A stretch of 64,000 bases of DNA from Micavibrio_B sp964399985. Lineage in GTDB: Bacteria; Pseudomonadota; Alphaproteobacteria; Micavibrionales; Micavibrionaceae. Position numbers and translations under genes: made by a program. The notes under the pieces are model-generated. The model saw only the letters and a program-made list of their open reading frames with translations. It was not told the DNA's origin and did no database searches. This document shows positions 39,452 through 48,372 of the stretch, piece by piece. The DNA is taken from positions 496,001 through 560,000 of the forward strand of contig CAYNRY010000001.1 in the NCBI GenBank assembly GCA_964399985.1. The letters are read 5' to 3'. Each line of letters begins with the position of its first letter. Within the stretch, counting starts at the first letter, position 1.

Positions 39452-40048
39452 ATGTCCTCCTCTTTATGGCTTAAAAAATTTGCAGATGCCGCCGCGAGAG
39501 GCGAGGTGAATGGCATGCATTCCCTAGGGCGCCTTGGGGTCATGTATCCTGAATTGTCATGTGAAATTATCGAGCAGTTGAAAACCATCGGTAGCGATTT
39601 TGCCTTAAGCGAGATTGCACAGATCGGCATCAGGAATTCGGATGCTTCTGTACTTGCTATCGATACGCTCAAAGGTTTTAAGTCGAACATGGCCCTATGT
39701 GGAATTGTTTCGATCGCGTGCGAGCATGAGCATCTGGCAATTTACGCTCTTGTCGCATTGGCTGATAATAATGGTGTCTGTGCAACGCTTCAGATCGGCA
39801 CACTGGCGCGTCAAATTCCTGCCGTTATTCCTGTCGCTTATGAATTGCTCAAAAAAATGGATAACATATCGGTAGTTTATGAAATAAGCATGCTGGCGCG
39901 TCAATTTCCCGACCATGCGCTGACAGGGATAAAAGCTTTGCAGGAGATGAATTCGGAAATTGCGAAACAACATGTTCTTATAATAGAAGAGACGTATTCC
40001 AAATATTACCGCGTTTCGCGTCCCGGTGCTGATTTCGAACCATCATAA
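39452..40048 (+). CDS. Helical-repeat protein of unknown function (2 of 4)
   Basis: 198 residues, 22 bases after gene 1. Five regular repeats of about 31 residues can be read (from PELSCEIIEQLKTIGSDF, then SDASVLAIDTLKGFKSN, EHLAIYALVALADNN, IPAVIPVAYELLKKMDN and FPDHALTGIKALQEMN), each ending in an xIAxxxIA-like helix. This regularity is clearer than in gene 1. No catalytic motif. The repeats look freshly duplicated enough to share the pattern A-x-x-x-L but not exact sequence. Confidence 0.62.
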   Translation: MSSSLWLKKFADAAARGEVNGMHSLGRLGVMYPELSCEIIEQLKTIGSDFALSEIAQIGIRNSDASVLAIDTLKGFKSNMALCGIVSIACEHEHLAIYALVALADNNGVCATLQIGTLARQIPAVIPVAYELLKKMDNISVVYEISMLARQFPDHALTGIKALQEMNSEIAKQHVLIIEETYSKYYRVSRPGADFEPS

Positions 40049-40081
40049 ACAGACTGCGCTCGCAATGACGAAACAGGCATT

Positions 40082-40200
40082 TAGCTACAATCCTGTCATT
40101 TCCGCGAAGGCGGGAATCTTCTTTTTCTACGCGGAGTTAGAAAAGTTACGCGGAGTAGGGATTGAATAAAAACTCCGCGCTACTCCGCCAACTCCGTGTT
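40082..40200. repeat. Intergenic palindromic repeats
   Basis: TGTCATTTCCGCGAAGGCGGGAATC (40094-40118) is a common alphaproteobacterial dispersed element. It is followed by nested inverted repeats of GCGGAGTAG / CTACTCCGC (40150-40158 with 40180-40188) and TACGCGGAGT copies. An inverted partial copy of the first element, ATTCCCGCCTTCGCG, lies at 40715-40729. Confidence 0.6.
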
Positions 40201-40232
40201 TCAAACAGCTTAATTCAATAGGCATAAATTCC

Positions 40233-40261
40233 TTGACATTTGAGGAATTTTATCCTAATTG
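40233..40261 (+). promoter_or_regulatory. Sigma-70 promoter
   Basis: Perfect -35 TTGACA (40233-40238), 17-base spacer and -10 TAATTG (40256-40261), 21 bases before the ATG at 40282. Confidence 0.7.
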
Positions 40262-40281
40262 TAGAAATAAAAAGGTTCGAT

Positions 40282-41097
40282 ATGGCTTTCCCTTTAAAAT
40301 TTCAGACATTCTCTAAAACCAGTCCTCAATTAGAGGCTTTACGTGCCAAGGCCAACGACAATGCCCGGCTGATCGTAGCCAAGAAAACTTCTCCTCGCCA
40401 AAGCTGGCAGGAACTACACAAAGCCATGGATGCTCTGGCCGCGCTTCAGGGCGGCAGGTCGATCTTCAGTACTCCTGAGCATGTTTATTTTTATTGCAGG
40501 CTGCAATGCATGTGCCTTGACCGCATCTTTTGGGAACTTATGAAGCAAAAGGATATGCGCGTACTGAATCTGGCCTTGAGGACGCAAGGTTTATTTCTGC
40601 GTACCCATAAGCGCGCCGAAGCGATCAGGTACTGGAAGAGAAAGGCCTATCTTCAAAATCTGCGCAAACGAAATAGTATGAATGACGAACGAAATAGTAT
40701 CTCTCCCATCTGCCATTCCCGCCTTCGCGCTTTCACGTCTGCAAAATCAGGAAAGGAATATCAAAATGCGCCAATGGACCGACGAACAGCGACAAGCCCA
40801 GTCCGAAAAGATGAAACAACTCAAACCATGGCTCAAGGCAACTGGGCCGAAGACGGAGGATGGCAAAAAATCGTCTTCCCAAAACGCTTTCAAACACGGG
40901 ATGAGATCGGAAACCGCCAAGGAGCTGAAGCAGCTTCTCAAGGATCAGGCCGCTTTGCTCAAAGAGCTTTGATGAACTGGGAGGGTCGAGGATTTTCCCC
41001 TCTTCTTTATGCAATGGGGATAGGGATAGGTGTCAGGGGAGGCTTTTTAGACCCCCCAACCCCATTTCTTGACATAAAACCGACCCGAAGCGTATAA
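40282..41097 (+). CDS. Unknown protein, C-terminal part probably not genuine
   Basis: 271 residues from ATG 40282, which has AAGG and the promoter upstream. The first 135 or so residues look genuine: SPRQSWQELHKAMDALAAL and a helix-rich EHVYFYCRLQCMCLDRIFWEL. After about residue 140 the frame passes through a repeat element and then out-of-frame over the next gene, and the composition changes abruptly. I think the original stop was lost when the repeat entered, giving a read-through tail. Family not recognised. Confidence 0.5.
   Translation: MAFPLKFQTFSKTSPQLEALRAKANDNARLIVAKKTSPRQSWQELHKAMDALAALQGGRSIFSTPEHVYFYCRLQCMCLDRIFWELMKQKDMRVLNLALRTQGLFLRTHKRAEAIRYWKRKAYLQNLRKRNSMNDERNSISPICHSRLRAFTSAKSGKEYQNAPMDRRTATSPVRKDETTQTMAQGNWAEDGGWQKIVFPKRFQTRDEIGNRQGAEAASQGSGRFAQRALMNWEGRGFSPLLYAMGIGIGVRGGFLDPPTPFLDIKPTRSV
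40766..40972 (+). CDS. Small conserved-type protein with QNAFKHGMRS motif
   Basis: 68 residues. Strong ribosome site AGGAAAGGA just before ATG 40766. It begins MRQWTDEQRQAQSEKMKQ and contains TGPKTEDGKKSSSQNAFKHGMRS, then a leucine-rich helix. Small proteins with the S-x-x-NAxxHG(L/M)RS motif are frequent in alphaproteobacterial and phage-related DNA; their function is unknown to me. It lies in another frame inside the previous reading frame. Confidence 0.65.
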   Translation: MRQWTDEQRQAQSEKMKQLKPWLKATGPKTEDGKKSSSQNAFKHGMRSETAKELKQLLKDQAALLKEL

Positions 41098-41123
41098 ACG
41101 CTGCATCGGACAGGAGAGCTATA

Positions 41124-42305
41124 ATGAGTAAAAGAATATTCGACAAAAAACTTGAAATCGTTAAACGACACGGCAGCGTTGAAGAAATCCGTGATGCGCT
41201 CAAAATGGCCCGCACAAGCAAAGACGACGCGGCTGAGCTTTTAAATATCCTGCAGGAAAAAATTGCAAAAGATAACAATCCGGTCTTTTTCAAAGGAGAG
41301 GGTTGTGTGACAGTTGCAAAAATAGGATTTATTTTTCCTGAATTGCGCGAAAGCGCTTTTAAAACCATTGAAACCACTGGCAGCTACGGTATCTTTATCT
41401 CTATTTTAGAATTGCTGGAAGACGAAACGGACTCGATGCCTGCCGTCGCCACCATGTTGGAAAACGCTAATTGCCCTGCGTCCATATACACTTTAATAAG
41501 TTGGCTGTTGAAATCTTGTGAGGCCCGGTCAGAAAATTTATGGGATGTGAGCCAAACTGAGCCTGCTTTTTTTGCTTTACTGCGCATGCTACCAAAAATA
41601 GAAAATGATAGATTAAGAAATCACGTCCTGGGCAATTTAAGTTTAGCTGCAGTAATGCATAAAGAATTTTTTGACCTTATGTGCGATTTTTTAATTGCTC
41701 AAATGCCGGATTATGGTTCTGAGACCAAGCTTCTCAAAATGGTAAAAACACGTCCTGATGCTGCACGCGATGTCATCGACGCCCTCTCTGAAAAATCCAC
41801 ACCGAAAGCCTATTACGCCATCAGAGATATCGCCGAAGCCTTGCCGAAAAATGCCCCTTATGCTGTGGAAGTACTGACAAAGGCTGGAACGCTCGAATCC
41901 GCCATAATGATTACCGCATTGGCTGACGGCTTTCTGAGAGTGGACGACTTTACGCCCATCGCGCAAAAAACATTATCTGGCCTTATTGAATTAAAAGACG
42001 TCTTTAATTCAAACGCGATCTTGTTAGACAAAGCTATTCAGCCTGTTTTGAAAAAAGCTCTCGCTCGTAATGTCTTGCCAAAGCTTATCGAAGCTAGCGG
42101 AGAAAACCGCGAGGAGTTAAAAGAGGTATTGCTGCAATCCGGCGATCTTGTTTCCGGCATTACGAGAGAAGCTGTAAGCGAAATTTTCGATGCTGCCGTG
42201 AAAGATGTAAACCTTGCTTATCAAAAGAAATTGGCAGACGAACATTACGACGCATTATACGAAAAAGCCGTAACCGCAACTTTGCCGGCGCCTGAAGTCA
42301 TTTAA
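41124..42305 (+). CDS. Helical-repeat protein of unknown function (3 of 4)
   Basis: 393 residues, with AGGAG before the ATG. Repeated helix pairs with leucine-rich faces can be followed through the chain (IFPELRESAFKTIETTG, TRPDAARDVIDALSEKS, LPKNAPYAVEVLTKAG, TLSGLIELKDVF). The FPELRESAFKTIETTGSYG segment resembles PELSCEIIEQLKTIGSD of gene 2, so the two are probably paralogs. No enzyme or export motif is visible. Confidence 0.6.
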   Translation: MSKRIFDKKLEIVKRHGSVEEIRDALKMARTSKDDAAELLNILQEKIAKDNNPVFFKGEGCVTVAKIGFIFPELRESAFKTIETTGSYGIFISILELLEDETDSMPAVATMLENANCPASIYTLISWLLKSCEARSENLWDVSQTEPAFFALLRMLPKIENDRLRNHVLGNLSLAAVMHKEFFDLMCDFLIAQMPDYGSETKLLKMVKTRPDAARDVIDALSEKSTPKAYYAIRDIAEALPKNAPYAVEVLTKAGTLESAIMITALADGFLRVDDFTPIAQKTLSGLIELKDVFNSNAILLDKAIQPVLKKALARNVLPKLIEASGENREELKEVLLQSGDLVSGITREAVSEIFDAAVKDVNLAYQKKLADEHYDALYEKAVTATLPAPEVI

Positions 42306-42320
42306 GAAGGGAAGTTGAAA

Positions 42321-43412
42321 ATGAGTGAAGATAAAAGTCAAATTTCAGATGATGTGATCGACATAGAAGATGTGGTTTACTGTATCGCATCGATCAAAAG
42401 ACTTCATGTTGTTGATGAGAGTTATGACGATACCTCATTGGAAGCGCGCGCCCAGAAAGCTTCTGCGGTTCACAACCAATATGCTATACTCACAATAGAT
42501 CTTCGGAATATGACGCATAGTTTTTATCGGCCAGTGGGAGGCGAAGCGGAGATATGCCTTATTATTCTTCCTGCCGATAAAAAACTGGATGAATTACTTT
42601 CTTCGGAGCTTGAAAAGCTCGATGATAAAACCTTGATTAACTGTTTGGTCAAGCTTTCCGCGCGGGATGAGTTAAGGGAAAAATCTTTCTTATTGCTGGA
42701 GTCGAAACTGTCGGATCAAATGAGTAGCGATCTGAAAGAAATAGCTATGCAAGGATTATATGACATTGCTGTTCAGTACTCTTCTTTTGCCAAGCGAGCC
42801 ATTGATAGTTTTGCCAAGCTCGATTTGAATTTACCTGAAAATGAAAATGCAGCAGGATTTATTTATTATCTTGCTTCGGCGTATAAACACTCTCCTGAAA
42901 AAATTCCCGATTATGCTATCAATGCTTTATCACACGGTAAAACCGCCTTTGCGGTGGATATAGTTTCATGTATTGCCGAAATCGCACCTAATTCGCGGAC
43001 TGCCGCTATGTCGGCACTCGAAGAAATCGCCACGCCTGATTCTGTTGCCGCACTTGCAAAAATGGTTGGCGATGATTGGGATCGGGCGATTGAAACCCTT
43101 CCTGTTTTGATGCGGTTAAGCGACAAGTTTAATGAGAAGGCCGATCAAGAGGCTGTTGTTACCTCCTTGAAATCGGTGATGAATATCGCTATCAACCCGT
43201 CCAAACTAGCGCCCGCTATATATGATTATTCAACCGCGGCTATTGATAAATTAAAGTCAGAATTTATGGCGGCAGGTAATAGGGCGGAGCCGCATCCTTT
43301 TATTATCAATGTGATCTTCTCAAGCGTACTCGAGGCCAATGATTTCAGAAAACGTGCCTCGCTGGCAGACCAGCAAGCGGCGCAAATATTTGGGTTTGGA
43401 TTAGAGAAATAA
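42321..43412 (+). CDS. Helical-repeat protein of unknown function (4 of 4)
   Basis: 363 residues from the ATG at 42321 (TTG at 42315 less likely). Follows gene 3 by 15 bases and is surely co-transcribed with it. An acidic N-terminus and a short beta-containing part (YAILTIDLRNMTHSFYRP) precede helical repeats (SSFAKRAIDSFAKLDL, KIPDYAINALSHGKTAFAV, IAPNSRTAAMSALEEIATPDSVAALAKMV). The last pattern is of the HEAT type. Function unknown. Confidence 0.6.
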   Translation: MSEDKSQISDDVIDIEDVVYCIASIKRLHVVDESYDDTSLEARAQKASAVHNQYAILTIDLRNMTHSFYRPVGGEAEICLIILPADKKLDELLSSELEKLDDKTLINCLVKLSARDELREKSFLLLESKLSDQMSSDLKEIAMQGLYDIAVQYSSFAKRAIDSFAKLDLNLPENENAAGFIYYLASAYKHSPEKIPDYAINALSHGKTAFAVDIVSCIAEIAPNSRTAAMSALEEIATPDSVAALAKMVGDDWDRAIETLPVLMRLSDKFNEKADQEAVVTSLKSVMNIAINPSKLAPAIYDYSTAAIDKLKSEFMAAGNRAEPHPFIINVIFSSVLEANDFRKRASLADQQAAQIFGFGLEK

Positions 43413-43420
43413 AAATTTGT

Positions 43421-43444
43421 CATGTCGAGCGAAGTCGAGACATC
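43421..43444. repeat. Short dispersed palindrome
   Basis: CATGTCGAGCGAAGTCGAGA, extended to ACATC, can fold back (ATGTC/GACAT). It belongs to a repeat type often seen between genes. A GATCAC/GTGATC hairpin follows at 43489-43508. Confidence 0.45.
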
Positions 43445-43524
43445 ACACTAAAGTCACCAAAGGTGAAACCCCTCCGCTGCAGTCGGGATCACGGAATGCG
43501 CTGTGATCACTGTGCGCGTTGTGG

Positions 43525-44886
43525 TTAAGCCGCCTTGATCTCAGCCTGCGGTGCCAACCATTGCGCCATATCATTCAGCGCACGCTCTGACATTGCCTTC
43601 TTCTTCTCGCGGCCTTTGGCTTTGGTCACGATATCGGGAAAGAGGCCGAAGTTGACATTCATCGGTTGGAAGGTCGTCGCGTCCGCGCCGCCGGTGATAT
43701 GCGAGAGGATCGCGCCCATGGCGGTTGTTGCGGGTGGCAATTCAAGAGTGATGCCAAGACGTTCGCTCGCGGCCAGTCGTCCGGCAAGAATTCCGACAGC
43801 GGCGCTTTCGACATAGCCTTCGCATCCGGTGATCTGTCCGGCAAACCGCAGGCGCGGCATGGCCTTCATCTGCAAGCGGTCGTTGAGGAGTTTGGGCGAG
43901 TTGATAAACGTGTTGCGGTGAAGTCCGCCAAGTCTTGCAAAGTCGGCGTTCTCGAGACCCGGGATCATTTTGAGAACGCGGGTCTGCTCGCCGTATTTCA
44001 TCTTGGTCTGGAAGCCAACCATGTTGTAGAGCGTGCCAAGCGCATTATCCTGTCTCAACTGAATCACCGCATACGGAGTCTTGCCCGTATTCGGATCGGT
44101 CAGCCCGACAGGTTTCATCGGCCCGAAGCGCAATGTCTCAACGCCGCGCGATGCCATGACTTCGATCGGCATACAGCCCTCGAAATAGGGCGTGTTCTTT
44201 TCCCAATCCTTGAATTCCATCTTCTCGGAAGTAAGCAGGGCGTCGATAAAGGCGAGATACTCGTCCTTCTCCATCGGGCAGTTGATATAGTCCTTACCCG
44301 TTCCCGCAGGACCTTCTTTATCATAGCGCGACTGGAACCACGCCCGGTCGAAATTGATCGACTCTTTATGGATGATCGGTGCAATCGCATCGAAGAAGGC
44401 GAGGGAGTCTTCGCCCGACAATTCGCGGATCGCTTCCGCCAACGCCGGAGAGGTGAGTGGGCCAGTCGCAATAATGACACTGTCCCATTCTTCCGGCGGA
44501 AGCCCCGCAATCTCGCAGCGCTCGATTTGAATGAGGGGATGTTCTGTAAGAGCCTTGGTCACGCCTTCCGAGAAGATGTCTCGATCAACGGCGAGTGCAC
44601 CGCCCGCAGGCACGGCAGCTTTCGCGCCTTCGCGCATCTGGATCGAGTTGCACATGCGCATCTCTTCATGTAGGAGTCCGACCGCGTTGTAATCCTTGTC
44701 GTCGGAGCGGAAGGAGTTTGAACATACCAGCTCGGCCAAACCATCCGTTTTGTGCGCATCTGTCCCGCGTATCGGGCGCATCTCATGCAGGATCACAGGC
44801 ACGCCCATATTCGCCGCCTGCCAAGCCGCTTCCGTGCCGGCCATGCCGCCGCCGATGATATGAATGGGTTTAAGCTGGGTGGGCAT
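43525..44886 (-). CDS. trmFO: TrmFO, folate/FAD-dependent tRNA m5U54 methyltransferase
   Basis: 453 residues from the ATG at 44886 ([17 protein letters not shown]); a longer frame upstream is not part of the protein. FAD-binding [12 protein letters not shown] opens the chain, then [10 protein letters not shown], and [16 protein letters not shown] in the middle, all typical of TrmFO (GidA family). It makes ribothymidine at position 54 of tRNA using methylene-tetrahydrofolate. It overlaps the upstream gene by 17 bp and is the last of an overlapping four-gene set. Confidence 0.95.
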   Translation of the reverse strand: MPTQLKPIHIIGGGMAGTEAAWQAANMGVPVILHEMRPIRGTDAHKTDGLAELVCSNSFRSDDKDYNAVGLLHEEMRMCNSIQMREGAKAAVPAGGALAVDRDIFSEGVTKALTEHPLIQIERCEIAGLPPEEWDSVIIATGPLTSPALAEAIRELSGEDSLAFFDAIAPIIHKESINFDRAWFQSRYDKEGPAGTGKDYINCPMEKDEYLAFIDALLTSEKMEFKDWEKNTPYFEGCMPIEVMASRGVETLRFGPMKPVGLTDPNTGKTPYAVIQLRQDNALGTLYNMVGFQTKMKYGEQTRVLKMIPGLENADFARLGGLHRNTFINSPKLLNDRLQMKAMPRLRFAGQITGCEGYVESAAVGILAGRLAASERLGITLELPPATTAMGAILSHITGGADATTFQPMNVNFGLFPDIVTKAKGREKKKAMSERALNDMAQWLAPQAEIKAA

Positions 44887-45670
44887 GGAGCGTTTCCTGA
44901 TGTTGCTGGATGTGATTAAAGATCGTCCGCTCGTAGCGAGTAATGCCGTCTTCATTGGCGGCGATGCGGTTGAACAAGGCTGCTCTGTGACGTTCTCTTC
45001 CCGGATCGGTACAATGTCCGGCCAGTTGCTTTGTCTTGATATGCGGCAGAACACCCATGCCGATCAACATGCCGTTGCCGATGATCTTGGTCATACTGGC
45101 AACCGGCTGACCTTCTTCATAGACGAAGCGGGCCGTGATGCGGACGTCAGGGTTGGCTTTCTCAGCCTCATTCAGATGCAGGGCCGGACCGTTACTGATG
45201 CAGATCGATGTGTAATGGGTTTCTTCGTTATCATAAAATTCGATATCGGTCGGTACTGTATCGGCGTATCTGAAATCCTTGTCTAAGGCGAGGCCGCGGC
45301 CTACATTCTTGGCAAGTCCGCTAATCCATCCAAGGCCTTCTTTTCTTAATTGGCGACCGTCGCTTCTTTCATAGGAGATATTCTCCGACGCCCAGTAAAA
45401 CGAAGCACATTCAACGTAAGTCTGCAGGCCGTCTTGTTCCATTTTGCGATAGATCAGTTCTGCTTTCTCCGGCGGCAAAATCCGTGGATAAGGACTGCTT
45501 TCTCCGGCAATGCCGGGCATGACGAGAATATCGACATCCTTTAGCAAAGAAGGACGCAGTTCACCTGGTCTGATAGGCTGGACATTGTTCTGGCCGAAGA
45601 TCTGGCGGAGCCATGGCGCGATAGATGAAGTCGCAAATAACTGTTTTTCATCAAAATACAAAACTTTCAT
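44870..45670 (-). CDS. BPL_N-type amidotransferase-like protein, variant elbow
   Basis: 266 residues. Class I glutamine-amidotransferase-like fold of the kind found at the N-terminus of eukaryotic biotin-protein ligase (BPL_N): start [29 protein letters not shown], and a nucleophile-elbow Cys88 in [11 protein letters not shown], where the usual G-x-C-x-G has become E-C-A-S. No biotin ligase domain is present. It is a paralog of the upstream gene, with no gap between them. Function unknown. Confidence 0.7.
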   Translation of the reverse strand: MKVLYFDEKQLFATSSIAPWLRQIFGQNNVQPIRPGELRPSLLKDVDILVMPGIAGESSPYPRILPPEKAELIYRKMEQDGLQTYVECASFYWASENISYERSDGRQLRKEGLGWISGLAKNVGRGLALDKDFRYADTVPTDIEFYDNEETHYTSICISNGPALHLNEAEKANPDVRITARFVYEEGQPVASMTKIIGNGMLIGMGVLPHIKTKQLAGHCTDPGRERHRAALFNRIAANEDGITRYERTIFNHIQQHQETLHAHPA

Positions 45671-46393
45671 CTACGCAAATTCCTTTAGTACTCGCGACCA
45701 GATATCGCGTTCGGTGTGGTAACACTTGGTGAACTTATCGATGTTCTTCCGAGACCAATCAAAAGACTGGTTCCGGTTCTTATAGGTGGCTTTTACCAGA
45801 TCGGCGGGCCTGAACTCAATATGCGGGCTGGAGAGAATAACTATGCCTTTGCCAATGGTGGCTTTGGTGATGGCGGTCTGGCCGCTCGAATAAGTAGCAA
45901 ATCCGGGGCCTTCAAAAATGGGTCCAGCGTCATACAGCGCCGGATAGATTTCTCCGTCTATCGTGACATCGACGATATTTTGCCAGCTTTTGTTGATGTC
46001 GTTGTCTTCAAGGAATTCGTAGACAGGGCCAGTTGCTTTGGCGTCCGCAAAAGCCAGTTCACGGGATCCTGCGATCTCTCCCTTATTCCAGTCGATTTCA
46101 CGCGCGGCATAATAAGCGCCGGCGCAGATGCCTAGGTAGTTGCCGCCTTGTTCGACATAGGCCTTGATTTTAGTGTTACCTTCGCCGTTGAGCTTTTCGC
46201 AATAATACAAATCCGCGCCGCCGGGCATAACGAAAAGAAAAACGGAAGTATCTAGAATGCCGTTGATAATATCGTCGGCATCACAGAAACGGACATTGTC
46301 AGGGCCATAGGTCTCGCACAGCCGCTTGTGAAGCACGCCGTTATTATGAACGTAATCCTGATAAAGGAAGACCTTACTTCTTTTTCTTGTCAT
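45671..46393 (-). CDS. BPL_N-type amidotransferase-like protein
   Basis: 240 residues from the ATG at 46393 (MTRKRSKVFLYQDYV); the longer frame lies over the GNAT gene. Same fold as the next gene: FLFVMPGGADLYY, and the intact elbow YLGICAGAYYAA with Cys90, and a late HIEFRP that may supply the His. Proteins of this fold without a ligase domain are annotated as BPL-N containing and have no settled function. Overlaps the upstream GNAT gene by 20 bp. Confidence 0.75.
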   Translation of the reverse strand: MTRKRSKVFLYQDYVHNNGVLHKRLCETYGPDNVRFCDADDIINGILDTSVFLFVMPGGADLYYCEKLNGEGNTKIKAYVEQGGNYLGICAGAYYAAREIDWNKGEIAGSRELAFADAKATGPVYEFLEDNDINKSWQNIVDVTIDGEIYPALYDAGPIFEGPGFATYSSGQTAITKATIGKGIVILSSPHIEFRPADLVKATYKNRNQSFDWSRKNIDKFTKCYHTERDIWSRVLKEFA

Positions 46394-46865
46394 AGAAAAT
46401 CGGGTCTGAATATTTGTCGATATTCTTCTGGTAATATTTACCGACGACGACATAGCCGTTTTTGGCATAAAGGTTTTCCGCGCCTTCCGCGCCGATATCC
46501 GTATCAAGCTCGATCAGCTTGCAGCCTTCTTCGCGGGATCGGCTCTCGGCAAATTTGATCAGCTTCGTGCCATAGCCGTTGCCATGGTGTTTTTCATCGA
46601 CGACGACATGTTCGATATAGGTGGTAAATCCGTCGTGCAGATTATGGTTTGAAATGATGCCGATCATGCCGACCATTTCATCGCCGAGCTCGGCGACGTA
46701 GACGCGGTAACCCGTGGCGCGCGCGACGAACATGCGCTGCGCGTAGGTCTGCATATCCAGATGCGGCAGGAGTTGTTTGACGATCGGAAACGCGTGATGA
46801 TAATCCGCATCAGACCGCGCTTCGCGGATGGTGAGTTCTACTTGGTTGTCGGCTCTATCAGACAT
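46374..46865 (-). CDS. GNAT family N-acetyltransferase
   Basis: 163 residues. The GNAT core shows IEHVVVDEKHHGNGYGTKLIKFAESRS (motif A with the acetyl-CoA loop, about 90-115) and a final NLYAKNGYVVVGKYY. The substrate is unknown. It begins a run of overlapping genes with two BPL_N proteins and trmFO, which suggests joint expression. Ends in a poly-lysine tail (KKKK). Confidence 0.85.
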   Translation of the reverse strand: MSDRADNQVELTIREARSDADYHHAFPIVKQLLPHLDMQTYAQRMFVARATGYRVYVAELGDEMVGMIGIISNHNLHDGFTTYIEHVVVDEKHHGNGYGTKLIKFAESRSREEGCKLIELDTDIGAEGAENLYAKNGYVVVGKYYQKNIDKYSDPIFYDKKKK

Positions 46866-46915
46866 GGTTCTTCCTTTGGCGGCTTTATATAAGGTTTAAC
46901 CTGAAAAGGGAAGAT

Positions 46916-46932
46916 ATAACTTGTTAAGTTAT
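46916..46932. repeat. Short inverted repeat between dinB and the GNAT gene
   Basis: ATAACTT-GTT-AAGTTAT, a perfect 7-bp dyad. Could be a weak terminator or an operator; no T-run. Confidence 0.3.
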
Positions 46933-46947
46933 TGATTTGTATCGGAT

Positions 46948-48225
46948 TTACTCATGAAATTCCGCCATATCGGGAATACGGCTAAAGGCGATCTTAGTCC
47001 CGACATAACCGGCCTGGGTTTGCGGCGTAATACCCATCGTCACCGTTTCTTTGCCGTATTTTTCATTGAGATCGTCAAGCGCAGCGGAAAGCTTGTCGTT
47101 TTTCGCCTGGAGTTTTTGATGCGCGGGTGAGGCCATATCGAAAAGATCCGGTGTAATTTGCTGGCGTTCGCACAGGCCGGACATGTTGATCGAGACTTTC
47201 TTCATCAACCCCGGCTTATATGTGTCGAGTAACGCATCCCACAAATGATCGAGAGCTTTGAGAAAAGCAAAGTTATCCTGTGACGGAGATATCTTAATGC
47301 CGGCACCCCAACCTTCGCCATCGACGGTACGGAAACTAACATCGAAATAGGTGGAGTAGCGTTCATAGCGGCGCAGGCGCGCGGCGGCTTTGACGGTCAA
47401 TCTTCGGGCAATGAGTTTTGCGACAGATGGTGCGCGCAGCTCGGGTTCCAGAATACGGGAATGACCAACGACGGTACGGTTTGGGATATTGGACACCGGA
47501 ACTTCGAAGCCGTGCAGATTGTACCAGAACTTCTCGCCCTCGACGGAGCCCCAGATTTTGCGGGCTTGCTTGGGAGAGAGATTCCAGAATTGCTCGGTAG
47601 TTCGAATGCCGCGCTCTCGCAAATTGGCTTCCAGATTTGCGCCGATGCCGGGAAAATCACGCAAGGAGAGATCGAATAAAGGGCCGGGCAACATGTCTTT
47701 TTCGATGATGACCAACCCATTGGGCTTCATCAGATTGGTGGCGACCTTGGCGAGATAGCCGTTGGGCGCAAAACCGATTGAGCAGTTGATCGCGGAGCCG
47801 ACATTCTTCCAGATGCCTTCGCGGATTCTTGTGGCGAGCGCGATCGCGGCTTCGCGGTTTCGTTTGTTCGGCGGCAATCTCGACGATAACTCGTCAATCG
47901 ACCAGACTTTATTGATCGGGGTATGGCGGACGACTTCTTCGATAATCTTGTGGTGATATTCGACATATTTATCATGGCGGGCGAGAACGAGTTTCAGCCC
48001 CGGGCACATTTTCTTGGCATCGTAAATCTTGGTGCCGGTGCGGATGCCAAACTTCTTGGCTTCATAGGATGCGGCTATCGCGCAGGTGCCGTCCGTCATC
48101 ATGGGAACAACCGCCATGGGCACACCGCGCAAAGCAGGGTTTTCCTGCTGCTCTATACTGGCGAAATAGCTGTTCAGATCGAGAAAAAGCCAATGGATTT
48201 GTGAGGGGTGCTCGTTAAAGAACAT
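46948..48225 (-). CDS. dinB: Y-family DNA polymerase, DinB/Pol IV type
   Basis: 425 residues from the ATG at 48225 (MFFNEHPSQIHWLF); a TTG at 48261 is a false start that lies inside the preceding small gene. Catalytic residues are intact: D16 in LFLDLNSYFASIEQQ and D111/E112 in WSIDELSSR, which distinguishes it from inactive ImuB proteins. Helix-hairpin-helix DFPGIGANLEANL follows, then the little-finger domain. It copies past lesions. The 40-residue peptide gene ends one base before its start, and two SOS boxes lie upstream, so it is SOS induced. Confidence 0.9.
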   Translation of the reverse strand: MFFNEHPSQIHWLFLDLNSYFASIEQQENPALRGVPMAVVPMMTDGTCAIAASYEAKKFGIRTGTKIYDAKKMCPGLKLVLARHDKYVEYHHKIIEEVVRHTPINKVWSIDELSSRLPPNKRNREAAIALATRIREGIWKNVGSAINCSIGFAPNGYLAKVATNLMKPNGLVIIEKDMLPGPLFDLSLRDFPGIGANLEANLRERGIRTTEQFWNLSPKQARKIWGSVEGEKFWYNLHGFEVPVSNIPNRTVVGHSRILEPELRAPSVAKLIARRLTVKAAARLRRYERYSTYFDVSFRTVDGEGWGAGIKISPSQDNFAFLKALDHLWDALLDTYKPGLMKKVSINMSGLCERQQITPDLFDMASPAHQKLQAKNDKLSAALDDLNEKYGKETVTMGITPQTQAGYVGTKIAFSRIPDMAEFHE

Positions 48226-48226
48226 C

Positions 48227-48349
48227 TCACCAATCCAAAAAAGAAATAAGGATAAAAACAATTAAAAACAATAAGTTGTACTGTTTTTGTAATCTTTCGC
48301 GGTCAGATCGCTCTCGATTGAGCTTTTTAAGAGAATTTTCGACTTGCAT
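48227..48349 (-). CDS. 40-residue SOS-controlled single-pass membrane peptide
   Basis: Found by direct translation. A cytosolic, strongly charged N-terminal half (begins MQVENSLKKLNRERSDRERL) is followed by one membrane segment of about 15 residues (26-40, ending SFLDW). AAGAGGAA lies directly before the ATG; the TGA stop is one base before the dinB ATG, which implies translational coupling. SOS boxes overlap its promoter and ribosome site. Size, topology and SOS control recall SidA of Caulobacter, a 29-residue division inhibitor, but there is no sequence basis for homology. Confidence 0.7.
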   Translation of the reverse strand: MQVENSLKKLNRERSDRERLQKQYNLLFLIVFILISFLDW

Positions 48350-48372
48350 GCGTTCCTCTTATGTTCTATAAG
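48344..48372 (+). promoter_or_regulatory. Sigma-70 promoter of the 29-residue peptide
   Basis: TTGCAT (48344-48349), 17-base spacer, TATAAG (48367-48372). The first SOS box fills the spacer. Confidence 0.7.
48352..48366. promoter_or_regulatory. SOS (LexA) box 1 of the divergent dinB region
   Basis: GTTC-CTCTTAT-GTTC, exact. It lies in the spacer of the plus-strand promoter and over the ribosome site of the minus-strand 40-residue gene. Confidence 0.85.

Noticed and set aside
40668..40700. Short tandem duplication AACGAAATAGTAT with a 21-base period
   Set aside because: The period is a multiple of three and does not shift the frame; it explains nothing further.
43666..44673. Long plus-strand frame of 335 codons
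   Set aside because: It lies exactly antisense to trmFO, whose motifs are unmistakable; the frame is an artefact of codon use.
44887..45054. N-terminal extension of trmFO
   Set aside because: It overlaps the upstream gene in another frame and precedes the canonical FAD-binding start; the ATG at 44886 fits the family.
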